From JACDAS01 sp046262415 (GTDB lineage Bacteria > Actinomycetota > Thermoleophilia > Gaiellales > Gaiellaceae), in the NCBI GenBank assembly GCA_046262415.1, contig JBHEMU010000125.1, forward strand, positions 1-36,154: a stretch of 36,154 nt of DNA, written 5' to 3'. A model generated the notes under the pieces. That model did no database searches and was not told where the DNA came from. It worked only from the letters and a program-made list of their open reading frames with translations. The stretch's first letter is position 1, and every line of letters begins with the position of its first letter. The position numbers were made by a program, and so were the translations under genes. This document shows, piece by piece, positions 8,708 to 15,747 of the stretch.

Positions 8708-9562
8708 ATGAGAAAGGGAGCGCCGTGGCGCGACCGTCGCACTGACCAGCCGCCCTCCCCCTCTAGCCTCAGCCACGCGTTGCTTGCCCCGCTCGTCCAC
8801 GACCGCCCCCCTCGCCCGCTGCAGCTGGGCGGCCAGCGGATCGCCGTTTCCGTGCGCGAGTCGCGCCGCGCACGCCGCCTGCGCATCGTCATCGGCCCGC
8901 GCCAGCCGCTCGAGGTGGTCGTGCCCGCCGGCACCTCGAATGCGGCGATCGACCGGCTGCTCTGCGATCGGCGCGGCTGGATCGAGGAGAAGCTTGCCCT
9001 CGTCGAGCTGAGGCGTAGTCGGCAACTCGGACTCGCCGGTGCTCTCTGGCTCGCCGGCCAGCGACTGCCGCTCGAGTGGGGCCGTGGCGTGCGAGCAGTT
9101 GCGAGCCTGGCCGACGGATGCCTCAGCGTCAGCGGCTCGCCGGCAGAACGCGCCGCGGCCGTCGAGCGCTGGTATCGGCGCGAGGCGCGCGAGCGTCTCA
9201 CGGAAGCCTGCCAGCGCGAGGCGAGGCGTCTCGGACTCGAGTACGGCGCTGTCGCCGTGCGCGACCAGAGCACGCGCTGGGGCTCCTGCTCATCCCGCGG
9301 CACCCTCTCCTTCTCCTGGCGTCTGGTCATCGCGCCCGCCCCGGTGCTCGAGTATGTGGTCGTGCACGAGCTCTGCCACCTGCGCCACCCCAACCACTCC
9401 AAGGCGTTCTGGCGTCTGCTGGAGGAGGCGCGGCCGCAGTGGCGAGCACAGGCGGGATGGCTACGCGAGCACGGCGACGAGCTGCTCGCGTACGAGCCGC
9501 GCGCGGTGGTCTGCAGCGCCCCACGGCCCGCTGCCGAGCGTCGTCGCCTCTTCCTTGCCTAG
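8708..9562 (+). CDS. YgjP/WrbC-like M48-type zinc metallopeptidase (DUF45)
   Basis: A 284-aa product (ATG 8708) shows the YgjP fold. An N-terminal beta part (about 40-75) is followed by SNAAIDRLLCDRRGWIEEKL, and then the DUF45 core (about 150-260) with RDQSTRWGSCSSRGTLSFSW, VVVHELCHLRHPNHSKAFW and a final helix. HELCH at about 220-224 supplies two zinc histidines and the catalytic glutamate, and the His in PNHSKAFW is the third ligand. The WGSC motif is typical of the family. The first 30 residues (to about HALLAPLVHD) are Pro/Ser/Arg-rich and non-conserved, so a later start such as TTG near 8780 is possible. Its substrate is unknown. Homologues are often found beside restriction or other defence and mobile genes, but here it only lies next to the integrative element. 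Confidence 0.85.
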   Translation: MRKGAPWRDRRTDQPPSPSSLSHALLAPLVHDRPPRPLQLGGQRIAVSVRESRRARRLRIVIGPRQPLEVVVPAGTSNAAIDRLLCDRRGWIEEKLALVELRRSRQLGLAGALWLAGQRLPLEWGRGVRAVASLADGCLSVSGSPAERAAAVERWYRREARERLTEACQREARRLGLEYGAVAVRDQSTRWGSCSSRGTLSFSWRLVIAPAPVLEYVVVHELCHLRHPNHSKAFWRLLEEARPQWRAQAGWLREHGDELLAYEPRAVVCSAPRPAAERRRLFLA

Positions 9563-9580
9563 GTCTCACGGCTCGTTCGA

Positions 9581-9604
9581 GCGAGCAAGAGCTCGCGGGT
9601 TTCT
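9581..9604 (+). terminator. Weak terminator-like hairpin after YgjP-like gene
   Basis: GCGAGC (9581-9586) and GCTCGC (9591-9596) pair around AAGA, followed by GGGTTTC. An overlapping alternative pairing uses GCTCG (9571-9575) and CGAGC (9582-9586). It lies 18 bp after the stop at 9562. Confidence 0.35.
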
Positions 9605-9658
9605 GCTGTGGGCTACCTGGGCCGCCGAAGAAATCTCTCGCCGAGAAACCGAGCGCAC

Positions 9659-9698
9659 GGCCCGCGCCAGCCTCCCGCGCGAATCGTCCACCACGCCG
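9659..9698. repeat. Partial copy of dispersed repeat
   Basis: GGCCCGCGCCAGCCTCCCGCGC followed by GAATCGTCCACCACG matches the first 35-40 bp of the repeats at 2835 and 8591 with a few changes. The TGGTTGAGCC and second-arm parts are missing. It abuts the left side of the integrative element. Confidence 0.55.
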
Positions 9699-9709
9699 AA
9701 AAACGTTGT

Positions 9710-9991
9710 TCAGCAGAGGCCACGCCGGCGGTCGAGCGCCCGCCGTTCGAACCAGTCCAAGGACGCGCGGCGCTTCGCCTCACGGGCGTAGGCAGCGATC
9801 TCGGAGCGAAGCCAGATCGGCCCGCAGCGGAGTTGAGCGACGGGCTCGGGAAGCGACGCTGGCAGCTCGTGGCCCGGCCGCCAACCCTGCCACTGCCGCC
9901 GGTTCGAGAGCACGGATTTCGAGATCCCGAGCAGCTGAGCGGCCTCGTGCGCGCCGACCAGCTTCGGTGTCTTCGCGGAGGCCTGCGCCAT
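9710..9991 (-). CDS. Small AlpA/MerR-like helix-turn-helix protein
   Basis: From ATG at 9991 this is a 93-aa basic protein. Residues about 10-30 read LVGAHEAAQLLGISKSVLSN, a winged-HTH of the excisionase/AlpA type. It is followed by a wing-like loop and then LPEPVAQLRCGPIWLRSEI, the conserved second half in which such proteins end with a helix (AAYAREAKRRASLDWF). Upstream in-frame codons exist to 10066, but the sequence MAQASAKTPK right before the HTH is the better start. It is encoded on the same strand as the XRE regulator, 140 bp downstream of its stop. It is likely a DNA-binding accessory, regulator or directionality factor of the element. A truncated relative lies at 4941-5171. Confidence 0.7.
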   Translation of the reverse strand: MAQASAKTPKLVGAHEAAQLLGISKSVLSNRRQWQGWRPGHELPASLPEPVAQLRCGPIWLRSEIAAYAREAKRRASLDWFERRALDRRRGLC

Positions 9992-10130
9992 GGAGACACA
10001 TGTAGCTCGATCTGGGGCAAGGATGCCAGCGGGCCCTGCCGTTGGAGCCGTGTCGCCCCAGAGCACTCTCTAGCGCGGTCAGGGGGACACGCAGGTACAG
10101 GCCGGGATTGGATCGCGCCGCAGCCGCCTG

Positions 10131-10967
10131 TTAGCGATGCCGCGGCGCCCTGCCGCGGCGCTCCCGCCTGCGCGGGCGCTCGGATGGATACTCGCCCTCG
10201 GCCCGCTCGAGCGCCTCGACGTGTTCCTGGAACGCGTCGATCGCATCCGCGAGCGCGGCGCGCTCCGAGCTGGGGACGGACTCGATCGTCCGCTGCAGGA
10301 TCGCGACGATCTCGCTGAGGGAACGCCTGGCCAGGCGCAAGCTGGTGCGCTGCAGCTCGAGCCAGCCCTCGTCTGTGACGGCACGGCGGAAGCTGACCGC
10401 CCACGCCTCGTCGCTGGCGCTCGCCCAGCCCGGGCTCCGCGGCAGCGGCTCCCGCCCCGTCACCCAGCGCCGGTAGCGCCCGCGCGGGAGAGCACGCCGG
10501 CCGGTGGGCGCGACCGGCTCGTCGCCGGCCGCGAAGGCGCCCGCGAGCAGGACGAGCGGCGTCGTGTTCAAAGCGACGGCGAGCGCGACCAGGTGATCGA
10601 CCCTGATCTTGCACGCGCCGCGCTCGATCGCGGAGATCTGCGACTGCGTCCGCGGGTAGCTGAGGGCTTGCAGCTGCTCAGCCAGCTGGCCCTGCGTCCA
10701 GCCGAGCTGCTCTCGCCGAGCCTCAATCGTCCGCGCCAGCAGCTGCTCGGGCCGGATCCCCTGGAGGCGCTCGAGCTCGAGCTCCCCAGCGCTCATGCTG
10801 ACGAACCGCCAGTTCGCCTTCTGCTCCAGCAGCCGGCGCGCCAGCTGATAGGGGAACGTCGCCTCGCCACCGCGGGCGACCGTGACCGTCTCCGCGTCAG
10901 GCACGTCGACCTCGACCGAGTCGTGGCTACCGACGTACTCTAGTCGAAAATCGACTAAAAAATACAC
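10131..10967 (-). CDS. XRE-family regulator with N-terminal phage-like domain
   Basis: GTG at 10967 gives a 278-aa protein. Residues about 8-55 (EYVGSHDSVEVDVPDAETVT, then ARGGEATFPYQLARRLLEQK) resemble small domains of phage structural or accessory proteins. Residues about 78-143 are a classical XRE/Cro HTH: ARTIEARREQLGWTQGQLAE, then TQSQISAIERGACKIRVDHL and LNTTPLVLLAG. The C-terminal 130 residues are Arg- and helix-rich, with a coiled-coil-like stretch near 210-260, ending in a very basic tail. It is transcribed divergently from the ParB/MT-A70 gene with only 23 bp between starts. The palindrome at 10941-10957 falls inside its first ten codons and is a candidate for autoregulation. It is probably the element's repressor or lysogeny-like switch. 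A later start would drop the N-terminal domain. Confidence 0.75.
   Translation of the reverse strand: MYFLVDFRLEYVGSHDSVEVDVPDAETVTVARGGEATFPYQLARRLLEQKANWRFVSMSAGELELERLQGIRPEQLLARTIEARREQLGWTQGQLAEQLQALSYPRTQSQISAIERGACKIRVDHLVALAVALNTTPLVLLAGAFAAGDEPVAPTGRRALPRGRYRRWVTGREPLPRSPGWASASDEAWAVSFRRAVTDEGWLELQRTSLRLARRSLSEIVAILQRTIESVPSSERAALADAIDAFQEHVEALERAEGEYPSERPRRRERRGRAPRHR
10941..10957. promoter_or_regulatory. Palindromic candidate operator
   Basis: TAGTCGA (10941-10947) and TCGACTA (10951-10957) form perfect 7-bp arms around AAA, in an AT-rich island inside very GC-rich DNA. It is 33 bp upstream of the ParB/MT-A70 ATG and overlaps the start of the divergent XRE gene. That is where a repressor controlling both promoters would bind. 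Confidence 0.55.
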
Positions 10968-10990
10968 GGTACGGCGAGCACACTGGCTGC

Positions 10991-12121
10991 ATGGATCGCC
11001 CCGTCGAAGCCGCTGCCCCGCTCGCACCCTGCTCGCGCCCGCTCGCGCAGCTGCGGCTGCACCCTGACGGCGCCCGCGTGCCGGCCATGAGCGCGCTCGA
11101 GTACGGCGCCTTCCTCACCGACGTTGACAAGCGCGGCATCCTCGTGCCGCTCGAGATCGATAGCGGCGGTGTGCTGCTGGATGGGCGCCAGCGCCTGCGC
11201 GCCGCCCGCGAGCTCGGCCATGCCTGCGTGCCCGTCCAGGTTGTGCAGGTCTCACAGCCGCTCGAGTACATGCTGCTCGCCGCGCTGCGGCGCCGGCAGC
11301 TCAGCCCCTCGCAGCGGGCCGCGCTCGCGCTCGAGCTCGACGCCTACCAACGCGCCCGCCTCGCAGCGGCGACGCGCAGGCGCGCGGGAGCAAAGCGGGA
11401 GCTTCGGGCAACGTTGCCCGAAGCTCGCCCGCGTCCGCGCGAGCTGGCGGCGGAGCTGGCCGGCGTCTCTGCCCGCACCGTCCAGGACGTGATCAGCGTG
11501 CGCGAGTGCGCACCCGACCTGTACGAGCAGGTGCAGCAAGGCGCCCTCCCCGCGCATCGAGCCGCGCGCGCGGCGCGGCGGCGTCAGCGCGACCGCGAGC
11601 TGGCAGCGCCACCGCCACTGCCGAACGGCAGCTTCGAGCTGATCTACGCCGACCCGCCCTGGCAGCTCGGCTCCGCCGGCAGCGACTACGCGCCCGAAAA
11701 CCACTACCCGACGCTGCCGCTCGCCGAGATCAAGGCACTCCAGCCTCCGGCGGCGACGGACGCGATCCTCTTTCTCTGGGCGGTCAACTGCCTGCTGCCG
11801 CAAGCGCTCGAGCTGCTGGCCGCCTGGGGCTTCGCCTACCGGACGAACATCGTCTGGGTGAAGCCCTCGATCGGGCTCGGCTTCTGGGCGCGAAACCGGC
11901 ACGAGCTGCTGCTGCTCGGCCGGCGCGGCAACTACCCCCTGCCCGAGCGGGAGCGCTGCCCTGACTCCGTCCTCGCCGCACCGCGCGGCCGTCACTCCGA
12001 GAAGCCGGCCTGCTTCTACGAGCTGATCGAGCGGATGTACCCGCAGGCAAGACGGCTGGAGCTGTTCGCGCGCACCGCCCGTAGCGGCTGGAGCGCCTGG
12101 GGGAACGAGCTGCCGGCATGA
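10991..12121 (+). CDS. ParB-like / MT-A70 adenine methyltransferase fusion
   Basis: This 376-aa protein has two modules. Residues about 15-95 form a ParB/Srx-like N-domain, with LDGRQRLRAARELG at 63-76 matching the GxxR-type core. Residues about 98-190 are a helical KorB/ParB-type DNA-binding segment (SPSQRAALALELD ... ELAAELAGVSARTVQDVISV). From about 212 to the end is an MT-A70 methyltransferase: LIYADPPWQ with the catalytic DPPW at 221-224, FLWAVNCLLPQALELLAAWG, NIVWVKPSIGLGFWARNRHE, and a C-terminal HSEKPACFYELIERMYP. MT-A70 enzymes make N6-methyladenine in DNA or RNA using S-adenosylmethionine. The ParB-like part probably directs it to DNA. Its stop overlaps the excisionase start (ATGA at 12118-12121), so it leads an operon with xis and int. 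All key residues are present. Confidence 0.88.
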   Translation: MDRPVEAAAPLAPCSRPLAQLRLHPDGARVPAMSALEYGAFLTDVDKRGILVPLEIDSGGVLLDGRQRLRAARELGHACVPVQVVQVSQPLEYMLLAALRRRQLSPSQRAALALELDAYQRARLAAATRRRAGAKRELRATLPEARPRPRELAAELAGVSARTVQDVISVRECAPDLYEQVQQGALPAHRAARAARRRQRDRELAAPPPLPNGSFELIYADPPWQLGSAGSDYAPENHYPTLPLAEIKALQPPAATDAILFLWAVNCLLPQALELLAAWGFAYRTNIVWVKPSIGLGFWARNRHELLLLGRRGNYPLPERERCPDSVLAAPRGRHSEKPACFYELIERMYPQARRLELFARTARSGWSAWGNELPA

Positions 12122-12413
12122 CCGAGACGCTCGTCGACCCGCTACTGGCACGGCTGGCACGCCTGATCGCGCGGGAGCTACTCGCTCTTCAGTCCGTCGG
12201 GCAGCAAGATGAGCGCGCTGCGGCCGGATCGCCCTGGCTTTCCGCCGAGTCGGCGGCCGCCTACCTCGACTGGCCGCGGCGGCGCCTGTACAGCTCTGCG
12301 CCGCCGGCTCGATCCCCCACTACAAGCAGGAAGGGCGGCTGCTCTTTCGTCGCGAGGAGCTGGACGAGTGGCTCGCCGGCTTCGCGCAGGGACAGCGAGA
12401 GGGCCGATGCTGA
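12118..12413 (+). pseudogene. Excisionase (Xis/AlpA-like), single-base frameshift
   Basis: The start ATG at 12118 overlaps the upstream stop. The first frame reads SPWLSAESAAAYLDWPRRRLY, the usual winged-HTH entry of excisionases. After TAC at 12289-12291 the frame shifts. The correct continuation (LCAAGSIPHYKQEGRLLFRR then EELDEWLAGFAQG, stop at 12411-12413) is in another frame. Restoring one A to make AAG at 12292-12293 joins the two into a 98-aa excisionase. As it stands, the misread frame has no stop and runs directly into the integrase frame, so a naive reading gives a false 502-aa fusion. The protein would bend DNA at the attachment site and favour excision. If the lesion is real, the element is locked in or depends on another factor such as the HTH protein at 9710-9991. 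Confidence 0.75.
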
Positions 12414-12468
12414 GGTGCGGAGACAGAGCTATGTTGGCCGAGAGGACAACAGTTGTGACGGGAACACT

Positions 12469-13626
12469 ATGAAGCGAGAACGGGTCGAGCGCGGCATATA
12501 CCGGCAGCTAAACGGGAGGTACGGCGTCTACCTACTCGTCGACGGGAAGCTGCGCTTCAAGACGCTGGGCTCGAAGCTGGCCGAGGCGAGGAGGCAGCGA
12601 GACCTGCTGAGCGCGAAGGCGCAGCGCGGCGAGCTGCTGCAGCCGAGCAAGGTGACGTTTGCGGAGCTGGCGCAGAGTTTGGTGGAGGGGATCGAGGCGC
12701 AGGTCGTCTCCGGTGAGCGCTCGGAGCGGACGCTCGAGAACTACCGCTACTTCCTGCATGGGCACCTCCTCCCCATCCTCGGTAAGAAACGGATGCAGGA
12801 GATCTCGACCGACGACTGCGCGCGGCTGATCTCGACGCTGCGGGCGAAGGGGCTGTCGCCGAAGACGGTGTCGGGCTCGCTGGCGCCGTTGGGGCGCGTG
12901 TTCGCGCTGGCGCTGCGACGCGGCTACATCGCCGACAACCCGCTACGGCGGCTGGAGCAGAGCGAGCGGCCAAGGCCTGTCCGCCGCGAGCAGCGGGTAC
13001 TGAACCACGAGCAGATCACGAAGCTGCTTGCCGCCTCCCTGCCGCGCTACCGGCCCTTCCTCGCTTCTGCCGTCTACACCGGCATGCGGCTGTCGGAGCT
13101 CTTGGGGTTGACCTGGGCCGATGTCGACTTCGAGGCCGGGCTGATCCGGCTTCGCTTCCAGCTCTCGCGCGCGAAGGTGGGAAGTCCTGCTCGGCGGGTG
13201 CGGCCGAAGACGCCGGCGGCGATCAGGGACATCCCCTTGCTGCCGCAGCTGGGACAGCTGTTGAAGCGGCACAAGCTCGCCTCTGCCTACTCGGCGCCAA
13301 GCGACTACGTCTTCGCCTCCAGCCTGGGCACGCCGCTCGGCTACCGAAACGTGGAGCGCCTCGGCCTGCGCCGGGCGGCGACACGGGCGGGGCTCGAGTC
13401 AGAGGGCGTCCTGCCGCTACGGGTGCATGACCTGCGGCACACCTTCGCCAGCCACCTGATCGTCGACCTGAAGCTCGATGTTGCTCAGGTGAGCCGGATC
13501 CTCGGGCATGCGCGGCCTTCGATCACGCTCGATCGCTACACGCACCTGTTCGACCAGGCAGGACATGCGGCGGAGATCAGAGAGCGGATGGCGGCGAGTG
13601 CGTTCGGGGCGCTGCTCACAAGCTGA
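12469..13626 (+). CDS. Tyrosine-family site-specific integrase
   Basis: ATG at 12469 gives 385 aa. Residues 1-60 are an AP2-like arm-binding domain (RGIYRQLNGRYGVYLLVDGK). Residues about 62-165 are a SAM-like core-binding domain (TFAELAQSLVEGI ... TLENYRYFLHGHLLPILGKK). Residues about 178-375 are the catalytic domain. The active site is complete: Arg207 in TGMRLSELLGL, Lys247 in RPKTPAAIRDIPL, His320 and Arg323 in HDLRHTFASHL, His347 in ILGHARPSITLDRYTH, and Tyr357 as nucleophile. It would catalyse integration and excision at an attachment site, most likely the adjacent tRNA-Ala 3' end. It follows the excisionase by 55 bp, with GGGAAC upstream as a weak ribosome binding site. The catalytic set is intact, so integration function may persist even though the excisionase is broken. 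Confidence 0.93.
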   Translation: MKRERVERGIYRQLNGRYGVYLLVDGKLRFKTLGSKLAEARRQRDLLSAKAQRGELLQPSKVTFAELAQSLVEGIEAQVVSGERSERTLENYRYFLHGHLLPILGKKRMQEISTDDCARLISTLRAKGLSPKTVSGSLAPLGRVFALALRRGYIADNPLRRLEQSERPRPVRREQRVLNHEQITKLLAASLPRYRPFLASAVYTGMRLSELLGLTWADVDFEAGLIRLRFQLSRAKVGSPARRVRPKTPAAIRDIPLLPQLGQLLKRHKLASAYSAPSDYVFASSLGTPLGYRNVERLGLRRAATRAGLESEGVLPLRVHDLRHTFASHLIVDLKLDVAQVSRILGHARPSITLDRYTHLFDQAGHAAEIRERMAASAFGALLTS

Positions 13627-13801
13627 GGCCGACGGGAGGCATCCTGCGTCGCTCTTTCCTGGGGTGGCTCCGCACGCTCGCCGCATTTCCGGGAGGAGGC
13701 GGATCGTCCGGGATCCCATCCTCTGCCGGACAATCAGGTTGGCGTGAACGCCGGACGAGGCCTCGGACGTCCGTTCCGGTTTCCGCCGTGCTGGCCACGC
13801 T

Positions 13802-14269
13802 TCAAAGACGGGGCGGGTTCGCGCAGACCTTGAGGCCGAGCTTCATCGTCAGGGCGCGGATCGTTCTGTCGAGGGCTGCGCTCCGCTCGAAGAGACGCTC
13901 GAGCCGCTTTGCGTCGCGCTGTTCGGCGGCCTTGATCGTCGGTTGATCGAGCGCGTTCGACGCCGAGATCGCCTGCAGCAACCGCGCGTACGTCACCGCA
14001 CGAGGGCGGGGCGGCACCAACGCTCGCAACTCGCGCAGAAAGCGGACAGCGATCGGATGAGCCTGGCGGTAAAAGCGAGCGATCCCTGCAAGCGTCGTTA
14101 CTTTCGGGAGCCTAGAGAGGGCACGGTAGTAGCGAGCACAGGCGGCGTCCGCTACGCGGACGAACTTCGCCGCAGGAAGAGGCTGTCCATCACCCTCTGC
14201 GCCAGCAGTCGCTGGAACAGCGGCGATCGCCAGCGCGAGGATGCAGAGAACGAGGGGCAGGTTTCGCAC
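13802..14269 (-). CDS. Secreted helical protein of unknown function
   Basis: ATG at 14269 gives 155 aa with a clear signal peptide (LPLVLCILALAIAAVPATAGA, cleavage near residue 24). The mature part is mainly alpha-helical and carries CARYYRALSRLPKVTTLAGI, then RFYRQAHPIAVRFLRELRAL, then PPRPRAVTYARLLQAISASN and a C-terminal C(A)NPP. It has two cysteines in the mature region, early and late, that could pair. No family is recognised, though similar four-helix secreted proteins with a C...Y...LPP pattern are frequent in this kind of genome. It is convergent with the integrase and lies between it and the tRNA-Ala, so it could be cargo or the first host gene. Confidence 0.7.
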   Translation of the reverse strand: MRNLPLVLCILALAIAAVPATAGAEGDGQPLPAAKFVRVADAACARYYRALSRLPKVTTLAGIARFYRQAHPIAVRFLRELRALVPPRPRAVTYARLLQAISASNALDQPTIKAAEQRDAKRLERLFERSAALDRTIRALTMKLGLKVCANPPRL

Positions 14270-14393
14270 GGCAGGGCTAGTGTCCCCGCTCGCCGTTGGA
14301 GCTACACGTTCGCATCAGCCGCGCTGGCGAGCGCTTCTCCCCAGGGGTCTTGAGCTTGCTAGGGCGCGATTTCTGAGCGGCCGCACCTGCTCT

Positions 14394-14413
14394 ACTTGAC
14401 CAAAACTTGACCA
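14394..14413. promoter_or_regulatory. Direct repeats between integrase and tRNA, candidate arm sites
   Basis: ACTTGACCA occurs at 14394-14402 and again at 14405-14413, an 11-bp period (about one helical turn). Short direct repeats of this spacing near a tRNA attachment site are typical of integrase arm-binding sites. The assignment is an inference from position. Confidence 0.4.
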
Positions 14414-14487
14414 CGCGCCGTTTTCGGCCTCTGCCGCTCCCATCGCAGCAGTTCCGAAAACACCGTCTGTGCAGGGATTTCCTGAGA

Positions 14488-14560
<73 letters not shown>

Positions 14561-14573
14561 GTTCGTCGGAAGT

Positions 14574-14876
14574 CTAGCCGGAGTCCTCCCCGGCGGCTCC
14601 GGCAGGCGGGCCTGGATCCTGCTCGAAGAGCCGGCCCGCGCGGATCGTCTCGGCCATGTCCTTCGATTCGGCCCGATAGGCGCCCCCGCTCTCGAACTCG
14701 ACCACCGGGTACCACCGCTGGCCGGTCAGCCGCACGACGTCCGTTCGCTTGCGCACGGAGCCCGGGCCCTTCACGATCTCGTACTCGATCCCCGCCTCGT
14801 TCAGCGCCTTCTGGACACGCCAGCACGCGTCCAGGTTGCTCTTCAGCCAGGTGTGCTTGCAGCGGTGGAGCTTCAC
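14574..14876 (-). CDS. Glutaredoxin / GST N-terminal-like thioredoxin-fold protein
   Basis: This is a 100-aa protein. AGGAGG lies only 2 bases before a GTG at 14882 but 8 bases before the next GTG at 14876, so the second is the better start and gives MKLHRCKHTWLK. The early pattern CKHTW...DACWRVQKALNEAG, then IEYEIVKGP, is the redox-helix and strand order of glutaredoxin and GST N-terminal domains. Trp is followed by a spaced Cys rather than a tight CxxC. The C-terminal half (YPVVEFESGGAYRAESKDMA) contains the expected P-V-x-x-F/E segment and final helix. It is probably a small cytosolic redox or thiol-transferase-like protein. It is divergent from the alcohol dehydrogenase at 14902 with 25 bp between starts. 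Confidence 0.75.
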   Translation of the reverse strand: MKLHRCKHTWLKSNLDACWRVQKALNEAGIEYEIVKGPGSVRKRTDVVRLTGQRWYPVVEFESGGAYRAESKDMAETIRAGRLFEQDPGPPAGAAGEDSG

Positions 14877-14901
14877 GGCCACGGCCTCCTACGATAGCCC
14901 C

Positions 14902-15747
14902 ATGCGCGCGGTCGTCCTCGACTCGGCCGGCCGGCCAGGCCTGTCGGAGGTGGCCGAGCCCGTCGGGGACGGCGAGCTCGTACGCGTCCTCGCCTGCGGG
15001 CTCTGCGGATCGGACGTCGAGAAGCTGGGACCCGAGCACGCCGGGGCCGTCCTCGGTCACGAGGTCGTCGCGGAGACGGCGGCCGGCCGGCGGGTGGCGC
15101 TCCTCCACCACGCTCCCTGCGGAGAGTGCGCGCGCTGCCGCGCGGGACACGAGTCGACGTGCGAGCGATTCGGAGTGCCGACGATCGTGCCGGGCGGCTT
15201 CGCGGAGCGGGCGCTGGCGACGGACTGGGTCGAGCTGCCGGAGTCGCTCGACGCGGCGCGAGGCACCGCAGCCGAGCCGCTCGCCTGCGTGCTGCGCGGG
15301 GCCGAGCTCGTTCCGCCCGGACGGGTGCTCCTGGTCGGGCACGGATTCGTCGGACACCTCTTCGAGGCCGTTCTGGAGGCGCGCGGGGACGATGTGTTCG
15401 CGGTCGACAGCAACCCGGCGCGCCGCGGCCGCTCCCCGGACGGGCCGGTGGACGCTGCCGTCGTCTGCGCTCCCGGCGGGGCTGCCGAGGCGCTCGATGC
15501 GCTCGAACCGGGGGGAACGCTGCTGCTCTTCGCAGACGGCGGCCCGCTGCCCGCGGCTCCGATCTACCGCCGCGAGCTCGCGGTCGTCGGCCGGCGCTCG
15601 GCGACGCCGCGCCACCTGCGCGAGGCCGTGAGGCTGCTGCCGCAGCTGGAGCTGCCGGCCCCGACGATCCTGCCTCTGGAGCGCTTCCACGAGGGTCTCG
15701 CGCTTCATCGGGGCGGCGAGGCGCTCAAGGTCGTCTTCACGCCGTGA
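14902..15747 (+). CDS. Zinc-dependent alcohol dehydrogenase (MDR), short form
   Basis: This is a 281-aa medium-chain dehydrogenase. Catalytic zinc ligands are visible: Cys in CGLCGSD (about 33-39), His/Glu in LGHEVV (about 54), and Glu in AAEPLACVL (about 130). The structural zinc site is CGECARCRAGHESTC (C-x2-C-x2-C-x7-C). The nucleotide-binding domain begins VLLVGHGFVGHLF but is about 60 residues shorter than the family norm of roughly 340, with a compact Rossmann segment (DVFAVDSNPARRG). It likely oxidises an alcohol or sugar alcohol with NAD(P). Its stop overlaps the start of a second dehydrogenase, forming a three-gene coupled operon with the AlkZ-like gene. The substrate cannot be read from sequence. 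Confidence 0.85.
   Translation: MRAVVLDSAGRPGLSEVAEPVGDGELVRVLACGLCGSDVEKLGPEHAGAVLGHEVVAETAAGRRVALLHHAPCGECARCRAGHESTCERFGVPTIVPGGFAERALATDWVELPESLDAARGTAAEPLACVLRGAELVPPGRVLLVGHGFVGHLFEAVLEARGDDVFAVDSNPARRGRSPDGPVDAAVVCAPGGAAEALDALEPGGTLLLFADGGPLPAAPIYRRELAVVGRRSATPRHLREAVRLLPQLELPAPTILPLERFHEGLALHRGGEALKVVFTP

Larger units (their letters stand above)
9710..14487. mobile_element. Small integrative element next to tRNA-Ala
   Basis: The region holds, in order, a small HTH protein (-), an XRE regulator (-), a divergent ParB-like/MT-A70 fusion (+), an excisionase with a frameshift (+) and a tyrosine integrase (+). The 3' end of tRNA-Ala at 14488 faces the element from the right, the usual geometry for tRNA-targeted integrases. 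Paired 9-bp direct repeats near 14394-14413 lie between integrase and tRNA. A second copy of the tRNA 3' end was not found by eye to the left, so the left boundary and attachment core are unproven. The secreted-protein gene at 13802-14269 may be cargo or host. Confidence 0.6.

Noticed and set aside
10991..12121. Chromosome-partition ParB
   Set aside because: There is no ParA, no parS-like site, and the protein continues into a complete MT-A70 methyltransferase.
12118..13626. A single 502-aa HTH-integrase fusion protein
   Set aside because: The first part is a frameshifted excisionase and the integrase has its own start at 12469; the join is an artefact of one missing base.
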